NCBI RefSeq assembly: GCF_963677005.1
Contig: NZ_OY781616.1
Span: forward strand, 2,166,766-2,230,765
From: Maridesulfovibrio sp.
GTDB lineage: Bacteria; Desulfobacterota; Desulfovibrionia; Desulfovibrionales; Desulfovibrionaceae
Length of the DNA: 64,000 nucleotides
Reading direction: 5' to 3'
Below the pieces are notes generated by a model, which did no database searches, was not told the origin of the DNA, and was given only the letters and a program-made list of their open reading frames with translations. Positions 8,698 through 20,318 of this stretch are shown here, piece by piece. The translations under genes were made by a program, and so were the position numbers. Each line of letters starts with the position of its first letter. The first letter of the stretch is position 1.

Positions 8698-9390
8698 TTA
8701 AAAATACCCTAGGGAGGTAAGCAGTTCGAGATTTTTTTCCTTGTCCGCATTGCGCCCCTCTCGTTCGCCATGCCCTGCGCCTTTGGCGGTACAAGGGCGG
8801 CAGCCGAGTGATCTGTAGCCCTGATCATACAGTTCGCAATAGGGAATGCCGTGCATGGATATGAATGACCAGATATCCATCTCGGTCCATTCAAGAATGG
8901 GATTGAGCAGGGTGTGATCGGGATCACTGCGGACTTCAAAAGGCTTTCGCTCAGCACGGCTGGGATGTTCGTCCCGCCTGATGCCGGTGATCAGCAGATC
9001 CGTTTCCAGATCTTCAACAGCCTTGCGCAATGGTCCTATCTTCAATTCTGAACAACACTTCACGGGATCAAGCGCCACCGGATAGGTTTCGATATCGACT
9101 TCCGGACAGGCTATCCGCAGGTCCAGATTCCACTGCCGCGCCAATTCATCCCGGAAGGCAATCACCCCCGGAAACTTGACCCCGGTATCAACGGACAGAA
9201 CAAGCGGAGCATCTCCGCCCTTGGACTTGAGAATCTCCCGCCACATGTACAAGACCACTGTGGAATCCTTGCCGCCGGTCCAGGCCACGACAATATGTGC
9301 AGGGTCGTACATTTCCAGCGCTCCGGACATAAGTCCGGCAGTGTGCGCGATTTTGGCATCCAGCGGTGAGGCCGCGTTTATTTCGGTCAA
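8698..9390 (-). CDS. PP-loop ATP pyrophosphatase of the PAPS reductase/CysD family
   Basis: The 230-residue protein has the PP-loop WTGGKDSTVVLYMW (about residues 36-49), SVDTGVKFPG, TGIRRDEHPSRAER and a C-terminal LNPILEWTEMDIWSF followed by YRSLGCRPCT. This pattern belongs to the CysH/CysD superfamily, which activates or reduces sulfur via adenylated intermediates. It is shorter than CysD (~300) and has no CysN partner beside it. It also lacks the ECGLH thiol motif of PAPS reductase, although CxxC (CRPC) is present. A role in sulfur activation or tRNA/cofactor thiolation is possible; the substrate cannot be read from sequence. The uracil-DNA glycosylase follows closely on the same strand. 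Confidence 0.75.
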   Translation of the reverse strand: MTEINAASPLDAKIAHTAGLMSGALEMYDPAHIVVAWTGGKDSTVVLYMWREILKSKGGDAPLVLSVDTGVKFPGVIAFRDELARQWNLDLRIACPEVDIETYPVALDPVKCCSELKIGPLRKAVEDLETDLLITGIRRDEHPSRAERKPFEVRSDPDHTLLNPILEWTEMDIWSFISMHGIPYCELYDQGYRSLGCRPCTAKGAGHGEREGRNADKEKNLELLTSLGYF

Positions 9391-9872
9391 GACACGCTCC
9401 TTTGGTCAGCTGGATTCTTTCTTGCCTGAATCCCTGTTTTTTGCAAGTCCGCAGGTCTTGTGCGCATGATATGTGGTTACGACTTCTATTCCTTATAAAT
9501 GAGCCATATCTGGAATCTGAAAAACCGTACAAGAATCACAAACGTATCCGACAGGATTCCCCTTTGAACAGACAGCCCATCATTGGATAAAATTTAGTAT
9601 GTTACAGGACATACCTAATTAATTCCTGATTTTTTGCTTGCATTTAAAAAAGCCCCCGCCTATATGCCCTAGCTCGCCTTGAATCATATGGATGCTGCAT
9701 TGATGCGGTAAATGGATTCCCATTGACTTCAATACGTTCGTGAGTAGAGGACTACGTTGGATTCCGGCCCGAGATGAATACTGGTCATTACTCAGAGACA
9801 TGATATGAATGCAGGTATGCCCACCACAAAGGCAACCTGATTTTTTCAACCCACGACATTAAGGAGCAGACC
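9391..9872. other. Intergenic region without a convincing gene
   Basis: About 480 bases between divergently transcribed genes. It should hold the promoters of the PP-loop/ung pair (minus) and the rimB-rimK pair (plus). A 76-codon minus-strand reading frame (9619-9849) starts with an unremarkable context and encodes a low-quality composition, so I do not call it. I see no tRNA, hairpin terminator or repeat-family copy here. Confidence 0.5.
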
Positions 9873-10343
9873 ATGGACTGTCCCGAACAGACTAGCGGCA
9901 GAACTATAATCGGCTGGCGGGAGTGGGCCTGTTTCCCGGAACTGAATATACCGGCCATCAAGTTCAAGGCCGATACCGGAGCCAGAACGTCCTCCCTGCA
10001 CTCCTTCAGTCAGGATTTTTTCGAAAAAGAAGGTCGTCAGTGGGTTCGCTTCGGAATACACCCGGTACAGAAACGGGATAATGTTGAATTATACTGTGAA
10101 GCCCCGGTGGTGGATTTCAGGGAGATCACCAATTCCGGAGGCCAGACCGAAACAAGACCTGTCATCAGTTCCAGAATCATGCTCGGCAACATGGAGTGGG
10201 ATATAGAACTGACCCTGACCAACAGGGACTCCATGAAATTCCGCATGCTTCTCGGCAGGACCGCCATGGAAGAAAGAATCATTGTGGACCCGGCACGCTC
10301 CTATGTGCTGGGCAGAAAACTTGCCGCGTTTTATTATAAATAG
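9873..10343 (+). CDS. RimB-like retropepsin-type protease (COG4067, 'ATP-dependent zinc protease')
   Basis: Small 156-residue protein of the family usually annotated as ATP-dependent zinc protease, related in fold to retropepsins. The active-site segment FKADTGARTSSLHS contains the DTGA signature, and LLGRTAME occurs in the C-terminal half as expected. A good ribosome site (AAGGAGCAGACC) precedes ATG 9873. It ends 21 bases before rimK on the same strand. In Pseudomonas the equivalent protein RimB removes the glutamate tail that RimK adds to ribosomal protein S6, so the pair probably forms a writer/eraser module. That function is inferred by family and neighbourhood. Confidence 0.85.
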   Translation: MDCPEQTSGRTIIGWREWACFPELNIPAIKFKADTGARTSSLHSFSQDFFEKEGRQWVRFGIHPVQKRDNVELYCEAPVVDFREITNSGGQTETRPVISSRIMLGNMEWDIELTLTNRDSMKFRMLLGRTAMEERIIVDPARSYVLGRKLAAFYYK

Positions 10344-10364
10344 ATTTTCAAACCGGAGATTTGC

Positions 10365-11270
10365 ATGAAGATCGGAATCCTGTCCCGCAAGCGGGAACTC
10401 TATTCCACCACCTCGCTGGTCAATGCCTGCAAGGACCGTGGGCATGAAGTTATGGTCATAAATCCGCTACGTTGTTACATGAACATAACTTCACACAACC
10501 CCAGCATATTATATAAGGGAGAAACCCTTGAAGGGTTCGACGCAATCATTCCCCGCATCGGGGCCTCCATCACGTTTTACGGGTGCGCGGTAGTCCGTCA
10601 GTTCGAGATGATGGGCGTATACTGTGTCAACGAATCCGTTGCCATCACCCGTTCCAGAGACAAGCTGCGCAGCCTGCAACTGCTGGCACGCAAGGGCATA
10701 GGACTTCCGGTAACGGCTTTCGCCCACTCCACCCAGTACACCGAAGACCTGATTGATACCGTGGGCGGAGCTCCGCTTGTAATAAAACTGCTTGAAGGCA
10801 CTCAGGGAAAAGGAGTTGTACTCGCGGAAACACGCGCTACAGCTGCCAGCATCATAGAAGCATTCAAGGGTCTTAAGGCCAACATTCTGGTGCAGGAATT
10901 CATTTCCGAAGCAGCAGGAGCGGACATTCGCTGCCTGGTTATCGGAGACAAGGTCATCGCCTCCATGAAAAGACAGGGACGTGAGGGAGATTTCCGCTCC
11001 AACCTGCATCAGGGAGGCTCGGCCTCGCAGGTGAAAATAACCCCGGAAGAACGCTCCACCGCCGTGCGAAGCGCCAAAAGCATGGGACTAGGATTCTGCG
11101 GCGTAGACATCCTGCGGTCCAATCACGGCCCGGTGGTCATGGAAGTCAATTCTTCTCCGGGTCTTGAAGGCATTGAACAGACTACCGGGATTAATGTTGC
11201 CGGCAATCTGGTGGAATTCATCGAAAAAAATGCCAAGCCCGGCAAGACAAAAACCAAGGGTAAAGGCTGA
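10365..11270 (+). CDS. rimK: RimK-type ATP-grasp ligase (S6 glutamylation family)
   Basis: ATP-grasp enzyme of the RimK family, which adds glutamate residues to the C terminus of ribosomal protein S6. The 301-residue product starts [15 protein letters not shown] and shows [12 protein letters not shown], the ATP-grasp segments [19 protein letters not shown] and [20 protein letters not shown], the small loop [18 protein letters not shown], and the metal-binding [14 protein letters not shown]. These match E. coli RimK closely in order and length. The C-terminal tail is basic and Lys-rich. It follows the RimB-like gene by 21 bases and is closed by a clear terminator at 11295. The ribosomal target is by family; related ligases act on other acceptors. 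Confidence 0.93.
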   Translation: MKIGILSRKRELYSTTSLVNACKDRGHEVMVINPLRCYMNITSHNPSILYKGETLEGFDAIIPRIGASITFYGCAVVRQFEMMGVYCVNESVAITRSRDKLRSLQLLARKGIGLPVTAFAHSTQYTEDLIDTVGGAPLVIKLLEGTQGKGVVLAETRATAASIIEAFKGLKANILVQEFISEAAGADIRCLVIGDKVIASMKRQGREGDFRSNLHQGGSASQVKITPEERSTAVRSAKSMGLGFCGVDILRSNHGPVVMEVNSSPGLEGIEQTTGINVAGNLVEFIEKNAKPGKTKTKGKG

Positions 11271-11294
11271 TAAGCACCGTCTTCATATTATTTA

Positions 11295-11333
11295 CAAAGT
11301 CCTGCATTCAATTGGATGCGGGGCTTTGTTTTG
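11295..11333 (+). terminator. Rho-independent terminator after rimK
   Basis: Hairpin CAAAGTCCTGCATTC (11295-11309), loop AATT, then GGATGCGGGGCTTTG, with G·U pairs at the mismatched positions, followed by TTTT. It lies 24 bases past the rimK stop codon. Confidence 0.85.
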
Positions 11334-11464
11334 ATCAACTGAAATTCATAACCGACAACCTTCCACAAATTTTACACTGACCATAGATAGCTTAACAGAG
11401 TGTGGACAGGGATTTGCTGCGATTAAAGCCATCCTGAAACGCATAAACTCTAAAGGAGGTTTTC

Positions 11465-12034
11465 ATGGTATCCATTGATTTGTTGGGAGGTTCATCCTCA
11501 ACGGGTATTTTCAATCTGAACACAGTGACAGGCACTACAGAAGAAAGCAGCAACTACCTGGAATCACAGTCTTCAAGTGGCGATACTGTCGAAATTTCAC
11601 AGGAAGCAATAGAACTCTACAAAGCCAAAATGGCTGAATACGGCGCAAGTGATCTGACGGAACTCTCCGATGACCAGAAAAGCGAATTGAAGGAAAGTCT
11701 GGAAAATCTTGCCGACCAGAGCGGCGGAACACTGAGCAGTGTATCTGAATCGGATGATTCAGCAGAAACTCTTGCCGGCGACTCTGAATCCACGGACGGT
11801 TCAGGAAGTGGAAGTGCAGCAGCAGGTGCTTCCGGAAGCGGAAGCAGCACCTCCTCCACAGACCAGATTGAAGAACTGGAAGAACAGATAGAGGAGCTGG
11901 AGGAAGAAATTCAGGAACTGCAAAGCAAAGCAGAATCCGATCCCGAAGCAGCTGATGAGCTTAAAACCAAACAGGTCGAACTTGCTCAACTGCAGGCCCA
12001 ACTGCTTCAGTTGGAAGAGGAAGAAGAATCATAA
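11465..12034 (+). CDS. Acidic Ser/Gly-rich protein with C-terminal coiled coil, unknown function
   Basis: The 189-residue product has no family I recognise. It has a textbook ribosome site (AAAGGAGGTTTTC) before ATG 11465 and its own terminator, so it is very probably real and well expressed. Order of parts: an N-terminal stretch with GDTVEISQEAIELYKAKMAEYG (kept short here; roughly residues 39-60), a helical acidic middle, a Ser/Gly/Ala linker near residues 100-140, then a Glu/Leu heptad-like region (IEELEEQIEELEEEIQ) predicted to form a coiled coil to the C terminus. There is no signal peptide or membrane segment. The N-terminal portion resembles short flagellar or secretion-related proteins only in flavour. 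Monocistronic. Confidence 0.75.
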   Translation: MVSIDLLGGSSSTGIFNLNTVTGTTEESSNYLESQSSSGDTVEISQEAIELYKAKMAEYGASDLTELSDDQKSELKESLENLADQSGGTLSSVSESDDSAETLAGDSESTDGSGSGSAAAGASGSGSSTSSTDQIEELEEQIEELEEEIQELQSKAESDPEAADELKTKQVELAQLQAQLLQLEEEEES

Positions 12035-12071
12035 TATGCGGGATAAAAATTACTCTGTCCCGAATCCAGAA

Positions 12072-12118
12072 GACGCCCCCCGCATCCGGATGAATGCGGG
12101 GGGCGTCTATTTTTTATA
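12072..12118 (+). terminator. Strong intrinsic terminator between convergent genes
   Basis: Fourteen-base arms GACGCCCCCCGCAT (12072-12085) and ATGCGGGGGGCGTC (12094-12107) with an 8-base loop, followed on the plus strand by TATTTTTTAT. The U-tract serves the acidic coiled-coil gene; the hairpin may also help end transcription of por, which finishes at 12145 on the other strand, though no U-tract follows in that direction. Confidence 0.9.
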
Positions 12119-12144
12119 CGTATGTATGGACCGGACCGGAACTC

Positions 12145-15687
<3,543 letters not shown>

Positions 15688-15748
15688 TTATTTGGAAGGC
15701 GTGCAGCGCACACACTAACACAGCACCCTACACATTGCCTACCCGTAT

Positions 15749-15770
15749 TTAACAGCTTCAAGGCTGTTAA
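15749..15770. promoter_or_regulatory. Perfect dyad TTAACAGC-N6-GCTGTTAA upstream of por
   Basis: Eight-base perfect arms, TTAACAGC (15749-15756) and GCTGTTAA (15763-15770), about 85-105 bases upstream of the por start codon in the pta-por gap. No U-tract follows in the transcribed direction that would make it a standard terminator, so an operator for a dimeric regulator is the likelier reading. The regulator is unknown. Confidence 0.4.
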
Positions 15771-15892
15771 CTGCAAAAAAATTGATCAGCCGTTCAAAAT
15801 GTCGGCACGTACGCCATTAATCAGGGTTGTTCACTGTAATTTTAACTCAATATGATTTTGGAGATCCGTTCAGTACCTCCTGTTTCTGTATC

Positions 15893-18028
15893 TTATTCTT
15901 TCAGATCAACAAGCTCGCCTGACTGCATGTTTTTCTCTGCAATAGCCTGGATTGCAGTTATCGCCACAGTGTTGACCACATCCCTCACTGTGCAGCCCCG
16001 GCTAAGGTCGTTGACCGGCTTCTTGAGCCCCTGCAGAACGGGACCGATGGCCACGGATTCAGGCTGGGACCGCTGCACGGCCTTGTAGGTATTGTTCCCG
16101 GTATTGAGGTCCGGGAAGATAAGAACAGTCGCCTTTCCGGCTACTTCGCTGTCCGGCATGAGTTCCGCCGCAACTTCCGGATCCACTGCGGCGTCAAACT
16201 GCAACGGCCCTTCAACGGCCAGCGCTGGTGCCATCTCGCGGACCAGCGTTGTGGCCTCCTTGACCTTATCCACGGATGTCCCGCGGCCGGACTCTCCTGT
16301 TGAATACGAAAGCATGGCCACCCTCGGCTCTATGCCGAAAATGGAGGCCGTGTGAGCGGAGCTGACCGCAATTTCAGCAAGCTCGCGGGCATTCGGATTA
16401 GGATTTACGGCACAGTCTCCGTAAACCATGACCTGATCGTCCTGGCACATCAGAAAAACACTTGAGACAATGGAAAAACCGGGCTTGGTCTTGATGAACT
16501 CAAATGCCGGACGGATAGTCTGGGCTGTGGTCGTGATTGATCCGGAAACCATTCCGTCAGCGACTCCCGTATAGACCATCATGGTTCCGAAATAGGTCGG
16601 ATCGCTCATCCTGTCTCTGGCATCGTCCTTCACTATGCATTTGTGTTTGCGCAATTCGTAGTATTCATCCACGAACGCATCAAAATGTTCCGACTTAACC
16701 GGATCGACAATCTCTATGCCGTCCAGACTTATATCTATATCAGAAGCGGCCTGCCGAACCTCCTGCTCGTTTCCGAGCAGGGTAAGCCGGACAACATCCC
16801 TGCGCCGCAGAATATCCGCAGCCCGGAGTATCCTTTCCTCCGCTCCTTCGGGCAGCACTATATGCTGGCGGCTCTCACGGGCCTTGTGCAGCAGAATATG
16901 CTCGAACATGAAGGGAGTTATTCGGGATGATGTGGTCGATACAAGTTTCTTCTGCAATTCGTGAGAGTTTACACAGGTCTCGAACAAACCCATGGCCGAG
17001 AGCACCTTGACCTGATTTTCCGGGTCTATTGTCCCGTGCAGTCCACGAAGAATCTGAGCAGTCTTGTGGGTATGCCCCGGAGCAACCAGAATGGGCAGGG
17101 GAACGCCCTTCCACCCTTCTATAAGATGATGGATGGTCATTGCCGGACGTATTCCGCCGGTTAACAGCACGCCTGCGACATTGGGGTAAGCATCCGAAAG
17201 CCGGGAAGAGAGAGAAGCAAGAATAATGTCCGATCGGTCTCCGGGGGTAATGATCAGCGACCCTTCATTAACATACTTAAGAAAATTCTCGATCTGCATG
17301 GCCGCGACAACATAGTTGTCAATCGGAGTTTCCAGCCGCTCCCTTCCGTACAGAATCTGACAATCCAGCCAGTTGACAACATCCTTCATGGTCGGGTTGC
17401 CCAGTCTCTTATCGTCCGGAATAACATAGGCGAGCGGCTTTTTTTCGCCCTTGAAACCTTCCATTATCCTCTTGGCCAGATCCGGGGAGAACTTTTTGGA
17501 CGCCCTGTTTACCATTACCGAAATGACATCCAGCCCTTTTTCCTCGAAAATATCCACCGTGCGGATAGCAAGATCGCAGACTTCGTCTTCATCGCTGTTC
17601 ATCGCATTGAGAACAGCGAGCACGGGGCAGCCCAGGTTTCCTACCACATCGAGATTGATATCGAATTCAACGGCGGCCTCGCCTCCTAGATAGTCGGTGC
17701 CTTCGCACAATACGAAATCGTATTCATTTTCCAGTGCCTTGAATTTATCCAGAATATTTTCCATCAGCAGGGAATGCTTCCCGCCGTTGAGCATTCTGGT
17801 CGCCTGACTCTGCGTGTAGGCATAGGTGGTTTCATATTTTTGTGGCAGCTTGAAATGCCGCAGAATCAGATCAATATCATGATCACGGCCCTGATCGTTG
17901 TCGTGGATGATCGGCCTGAAAATGGCCACCTTGCGGACATGAGTAAGAAGAAGCTGCATTACTCCCAGAACAATCGCGGATTTTCCGCTACGGGCCTCAG
18001 TCGCCGCTATATACAAGCTTTTGGACAT
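15893..18028 (-). CDS. pta: Phosphate acetyltransferase, long form with N-terminal P-loop-like domain
   Basis: Converts acetyl-CoA and phosphate into acetyl phosphate, feeding ATP synthesis by acetate kinase. The 711-residue chain is the long type: an N-terminal BioD/CobQ-like domain (YIAATEARSGKSAIVLG), a central DRTGG-type domain (around ITPGDRSDIILASL and VLLTGGIRP), and the C-terminal catalytic PTA domain with VLPEGAEERIL, DGMVSGSITTTAQTIRPAF, MLSYSTGESGRG, and PLQFDAAVDP. ATG 18028 starts MSKSLYIAATEARSG. It sits upstream of por on the same strand, so the pyruvate to acetyl-CoA to acetyl phosphate steps are side by side. No acetate kinase gene is in this window. Identity is firm. Confidence 0.97.
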   Translation of the reverse strand: MSKSLYIAATEARSGKSAIVLGVMQLLLTHVRKVAIFRPIIHDNDQGRDHDIDLILRHFKLPQKYETTYAYTQSQATRMLNGGKHSLLMENILDKFKALENEYDFVLCEGTDYLGGEAAVEFDINLDVVGNLGCPVLAVLNAMNSDEDEVCDLAIRTVDIFEEKGLDVISVMVNRASKKFSPDLAKRIMEGFKGEKKPLAYVIPDDKRLGNPTMKDVVNWLDCQILYGRERLETPIDNYVVAAMQIENFLKYVNEGSLIITPGDRSDIILASLSSRLSDAYPNVAGVLLTGGIRPAMTIHHLIEGWKGVPLPILVAPGHTHKTAQILRGLHGTIDPENQVKVLSAMGLFETCVNSHELQKKLVSTTSSRITPFMFEHILLHKARESRQHIVLPEGAEERILRAADILRRRDVVRLTLLGNEQEVRQAASDIDISLDGIEIVDPVKSEHFDAFVDEYYELRKHKCIVKDDARDRMSDPTYFGTMMVYTGVADGMVSGSITTTAQTIRPAFEFIKTKPGFSIVSSVFLMCQDDQVMVYGDCAVNPNPNARELAEIAVSSAHTASIFGIEPRVAMLSYSTGESGRGTSVDKVKEATTLVREMAPALAVEGPLQFDAAVDPEVAAELMPDSEVAGKATVLIFPDLNTGNNTYKAVQRSQPESVAIGPVLQGLKKPVNDLSRGCTVRDVVNTVAITAIQAIAEKNMQSGELVDLKE

Positions 18029-18109
18029 CCTATCTCCTGATTAAATAACTGAACTGTCAATTCTTGATAGCAGAAGTTTTCCCGTTAATCACGGGGCAAC
18101 ATCAGCCGT

Positions 18110-18490
18110 TCAGTCATTATTTTGCAACGACACGTCCAAGGTCACACAGCCCGGACGGGAGATTCTCCGCAGGCAGACGCAGGAGGTGCTGATGAGGTCC
18201 GCCGGCCTTCCGACCGCACAGTACGATCGTGTTGCGATACGGCAGGCAAACTTTAAGCGCCGCATACGGAAAATCTCCCCGGAATCCGCACCCTCCGGAG
18301 ACTCCTGTGTTGCGGACAGGAGTAAGGGGTAGAAAAAAGGCGCGGACCCACGATTTTTGACCGGTCCGGCCACCGGAACATCCGGTGCAGTGAGGCCGGC
18401 TGGAAAAATAAGGGCTGGATCATCTTTCCAGACCGCCACGCCGGTCAAATCAAGCCACTGTTCAGGCCGCAACAATTGACCCCATAACAT
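18110..18490 (-). CDS. Doubtful hypothetical protein between the DASS carrier and pta
   Basis: A 126-codon reading frame occupies the 550-base gap between the DASS carrier and pta. If real, it would begin at ATG 18490 (MLWGQLLRPEQW); a longer reading would start inside the hairpin that follows the carrier gene, which argues against it. There is no ribosome site, no recognisable domain, and the C-terminal half is rich in Arg, Cys and Ser (IATRSYCAVGRPADL). It could be a decayed gene or chance. Nothing else is evident in the gap apart from the hairpin at 18544-18570. Confidence 0.2.
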   Translation of the reverse strand: MLWGQLLRPEQWLDLTGVAVWKDDPALIFPAGLTAPDVPVAGPVKNRGSAPFFYPLLLSATQESPEGADSGEIFRMRRLKFACRIATRSYCAVGRPADLISTSCVCLRRISRPGCVTLDVSLQNND

Positions 18491-18543
18491 TGCAGCCACA
18501 GGAAATATTATAAAAATTTCAAACAAATAAACCGAGTTAAGTT

Positions 18544-18570
18544 CTCCGGGCGGAACAAATCCGCCCGGAG
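18544..18570 (-). terminator. Probable terminator hairpin after the DASS carrier gene
   Basis: Eleven-base arms CTCCGGGCGGA (18544-18554) and TCCGCCCGGAG (18560-18570), loop of five, 12 bases past the stop codon of the minus-strand carrier gene. The following minus-strand sequence has only a weak, interrupted T-run, so termination may be inefficient. Confidence 0.6.
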
Positions 18571-18582
18571 GCAAGGGAGGTA

Positions 18583-20115
18583 TTACTTAGGCATTACTGC
18601 CCAATCAGGAAGTATATTGAGATCAACACCCCAGAGTACCGGAAGCAGGTACACAACCGAGAGCGTGATCAGCACGGCGCCTATCATATTCAACCAGAAC
18701 CCGGCCGAGGCCATTTGTTTGATCGTCACACATCCGCTGCCGAAGACAACCGCGTTTGGCGGGGTTGCAACAGGGAGCATGAACGCAAAGGATGCGGCCA
18801 CACAGGCTCCGACAATAGTTGCAAAAGGATGCACGCCCATAGCGATTGCGGCGCTGCCCATGATAGGAACAAGCAGAGTCGCGGTTGCGGTGTTGGAAGT
18901 TATTTCAGTCAGGAAGATCGTGATAAGGACAACTGCTCCGACGAACATCAGCATGGTCATGCCGTCAAGCATGGACAGCCTGGAGGCAATGAATGATGCC
19001 AGGCCGGTCTTTGCAAAACCGTTGGCGATTGCAAGACCACCGCCGAAGAGGAGTATTACGTCCCAGGGAATCTTTACAGCGGTCTTCCAGTCCAGCAGAA
19101 ACTCGCCTTTCTTGAAATCGATGGGAATGGCGAAAAGGATAAGCGAACCGAGAATACCGATTGTTGCATCATGAACAAAACCGAAGTTGGGCCAGAAACC
19201 CTTGACCAAAGGCTTGATGAAACCGCGGGAAAGCCAGAATGCGGCTACAAAACAACCCACGACGACTATATACTTTTCTTCCTTGGTCATGGGTCCGAGG
19301 GCTTTGATCTCCTTATCAATGATAGCCTCGCCACCGGCCAGTTCAAGCCCCTTTGACGGGAACAGAACTTTGGTCAGCAACCACCAGGAAACAGCGATCA
19401 TAATTGCTGCGAGAGGTGTGCCGTAGAGCATCCACTGACCGAAGCCGATCTGCACGCCGTACATCTTGTCAACCATACCGACCATTACGGTGTTGGGAGG
19501 AGTCCCGATGATGGTACCGACTCCGCCCATGGAAGCCGCGTAAGCGATACCGAGCATGAGACATTTACCGAAGTTGGATTCAGGACCAGCAGTGGCACAG
19601 GCCCGCAGGTCTGCGGAATCAAAGCCGGTTGCCTGCTGGATGACGGCGAGGCCGATAGGTACCATCATCATGGTTGTCGCGGTGTTGGAAACCCACATGG
19701 AAAGAAAACCGGTTGCAATCATGAATCCCAGAATCATGCGTCCGGGACTGGTGCCGACCGCCTTGATGGTGTGGAGAGCGATGCGCCGGTGAAGATTCCA
19801 CCGTTCCATGGTAACGGCAAGAAAGAAGCCGCCCATGAACAGGTAGATAAGATGGTTTGCGTAGGGAGAACAGGCTGCTGCCGATTTCATTACTCCCAGA
19901 AGCGGAAAAAGCGCGATGGGCATAAGAGATGTAGCCGGAATAGGAATGGCTTCGGTAATCCACCAGATAGCCATAAGGGCTGTTACCGCCGCGACCTTCC
20001 ATGCTGCCGGCTCCATTCCCGAAGGAGCAGGCATGAAAAGCATGATAAGAAACACGATCGGCCCCAGAAAAAAACCGATTCTACGTCCGCTGCCGCTGTC
20101 TTGTTTAGCGCTCAT
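18583..20115 (-). CDS. Divalent anion:Na+ symporter (DASS/SLC13) family C4-dicarboxylate carrier
   Basis: Integral membrane carrier of 510 residues with about 11-12 hydrophobic segments. SLC13 hallmarks are visible: AIWWITEAIPIPATSL near residue 50, the first substrate/sodium motif FLSMWVSNTATTMMMVPIG, GIAYAASMGGVGTIIGTPPN, and the second hairpin motif FLTEITSNTATATLLVPI, followed by MLPVATPPNAVVFGSG. The paired SNT motifs and nearby Pro-rich turns are the Na+/dicarboxylate site. It lies downstream of malic enzyme, fumarase and fumarate reductase on the same strand, so malate, fumarate or succinate is the likely substrate. Other SLC13 members carry sulfate or citrate, so the substrate is inferred from context. 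Ends at a GC-rich hairpin. Confidence 0.92.
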   Translation of the reverse strand: MSAKQDSGSGRRIGFFLGPIVFLIMLFMPAPSGMEPAAWKVAAVTALMAIWWITEAIPIPATSLMPIALFPLLGVMKSAAACSPYANHLIYLFMGGFFLAVTMERWNLHRRIALHTIKAVGTSPGRMILGFMIATGFLSMWVSNTATTMMMVPIGLAVIQQATGFDSADLRACATAGPESNFGKCLMLGIAYAASMGGVGTIIGTPPNTVMVGMVDKMYGVQIGFGQWMLYGTPLAAIMIAVSWWLLTKVLFPSKGLELAGGEAIIDKEIKALGPMTKEEKYIVVVGCFVAAFWLSRGFIKPLVKGFWPNFGFVHDATIGILGSLILFAIPIDFKKGEFLLDWKTAVKIPWDVILLFGGGLAIANGFAKTGLASFIASRLSMLDGMTMLMFVGAVVLITIFLTEITSNTATATLLVPIMGSAAIAMGVHPFATIVGACVAASFAFMLPVATPPNAVVFGSGCVTIKQMASAGFWLNMIGAVLITLSVVYLLPVLWGVDLNILPDWAVMPK

Positions 20116-20266
20116 AGTCCCTCACTTGAGCTTATGACAGCCCTGCCGGAAACAGTTCCCTTCCGCCCCGCATAAAACGGGTTGTCAGCGCAGTTGGAAA
20201 CATCCTGCCAGATCCGACCGGACTGCCGATACTTACATACTGGACCTCATCACATATTTTATCCGC

Positions 20267-20290
20267 TGCCGGCCCCCCTCAGGGCCGGCA
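20267..20290 (-). terminator. GC-rich hairpin downstream of malic enzyme
   Basis: Arms TGCCGGCCC (20267-20275) and GGGCCGGCA (20282-20290), about 28 bases past the malic enzyme stop. No clear U-tract follows on the minus strand, so it may attenuate rather than stop read-through into the DASS carrier gene. Confidence 0.5.
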
Positions 20291-20318
20291 GGGATGGTTT
20301 GCGTTGAATGGAATAAAA

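Noticed and set aside
9619..9849. 76-codon minus-strand frame between the PP-loop gene and rimB
   Set aside because: No motif, poor start context, located where two divergent promoters should lie.
18490..18574. Longer version of the hypothetical frame upstream of 18490
   Set aside because: Its first codons lie in the hairpin that follows the DASS carrier gene, so the extension is not believable.
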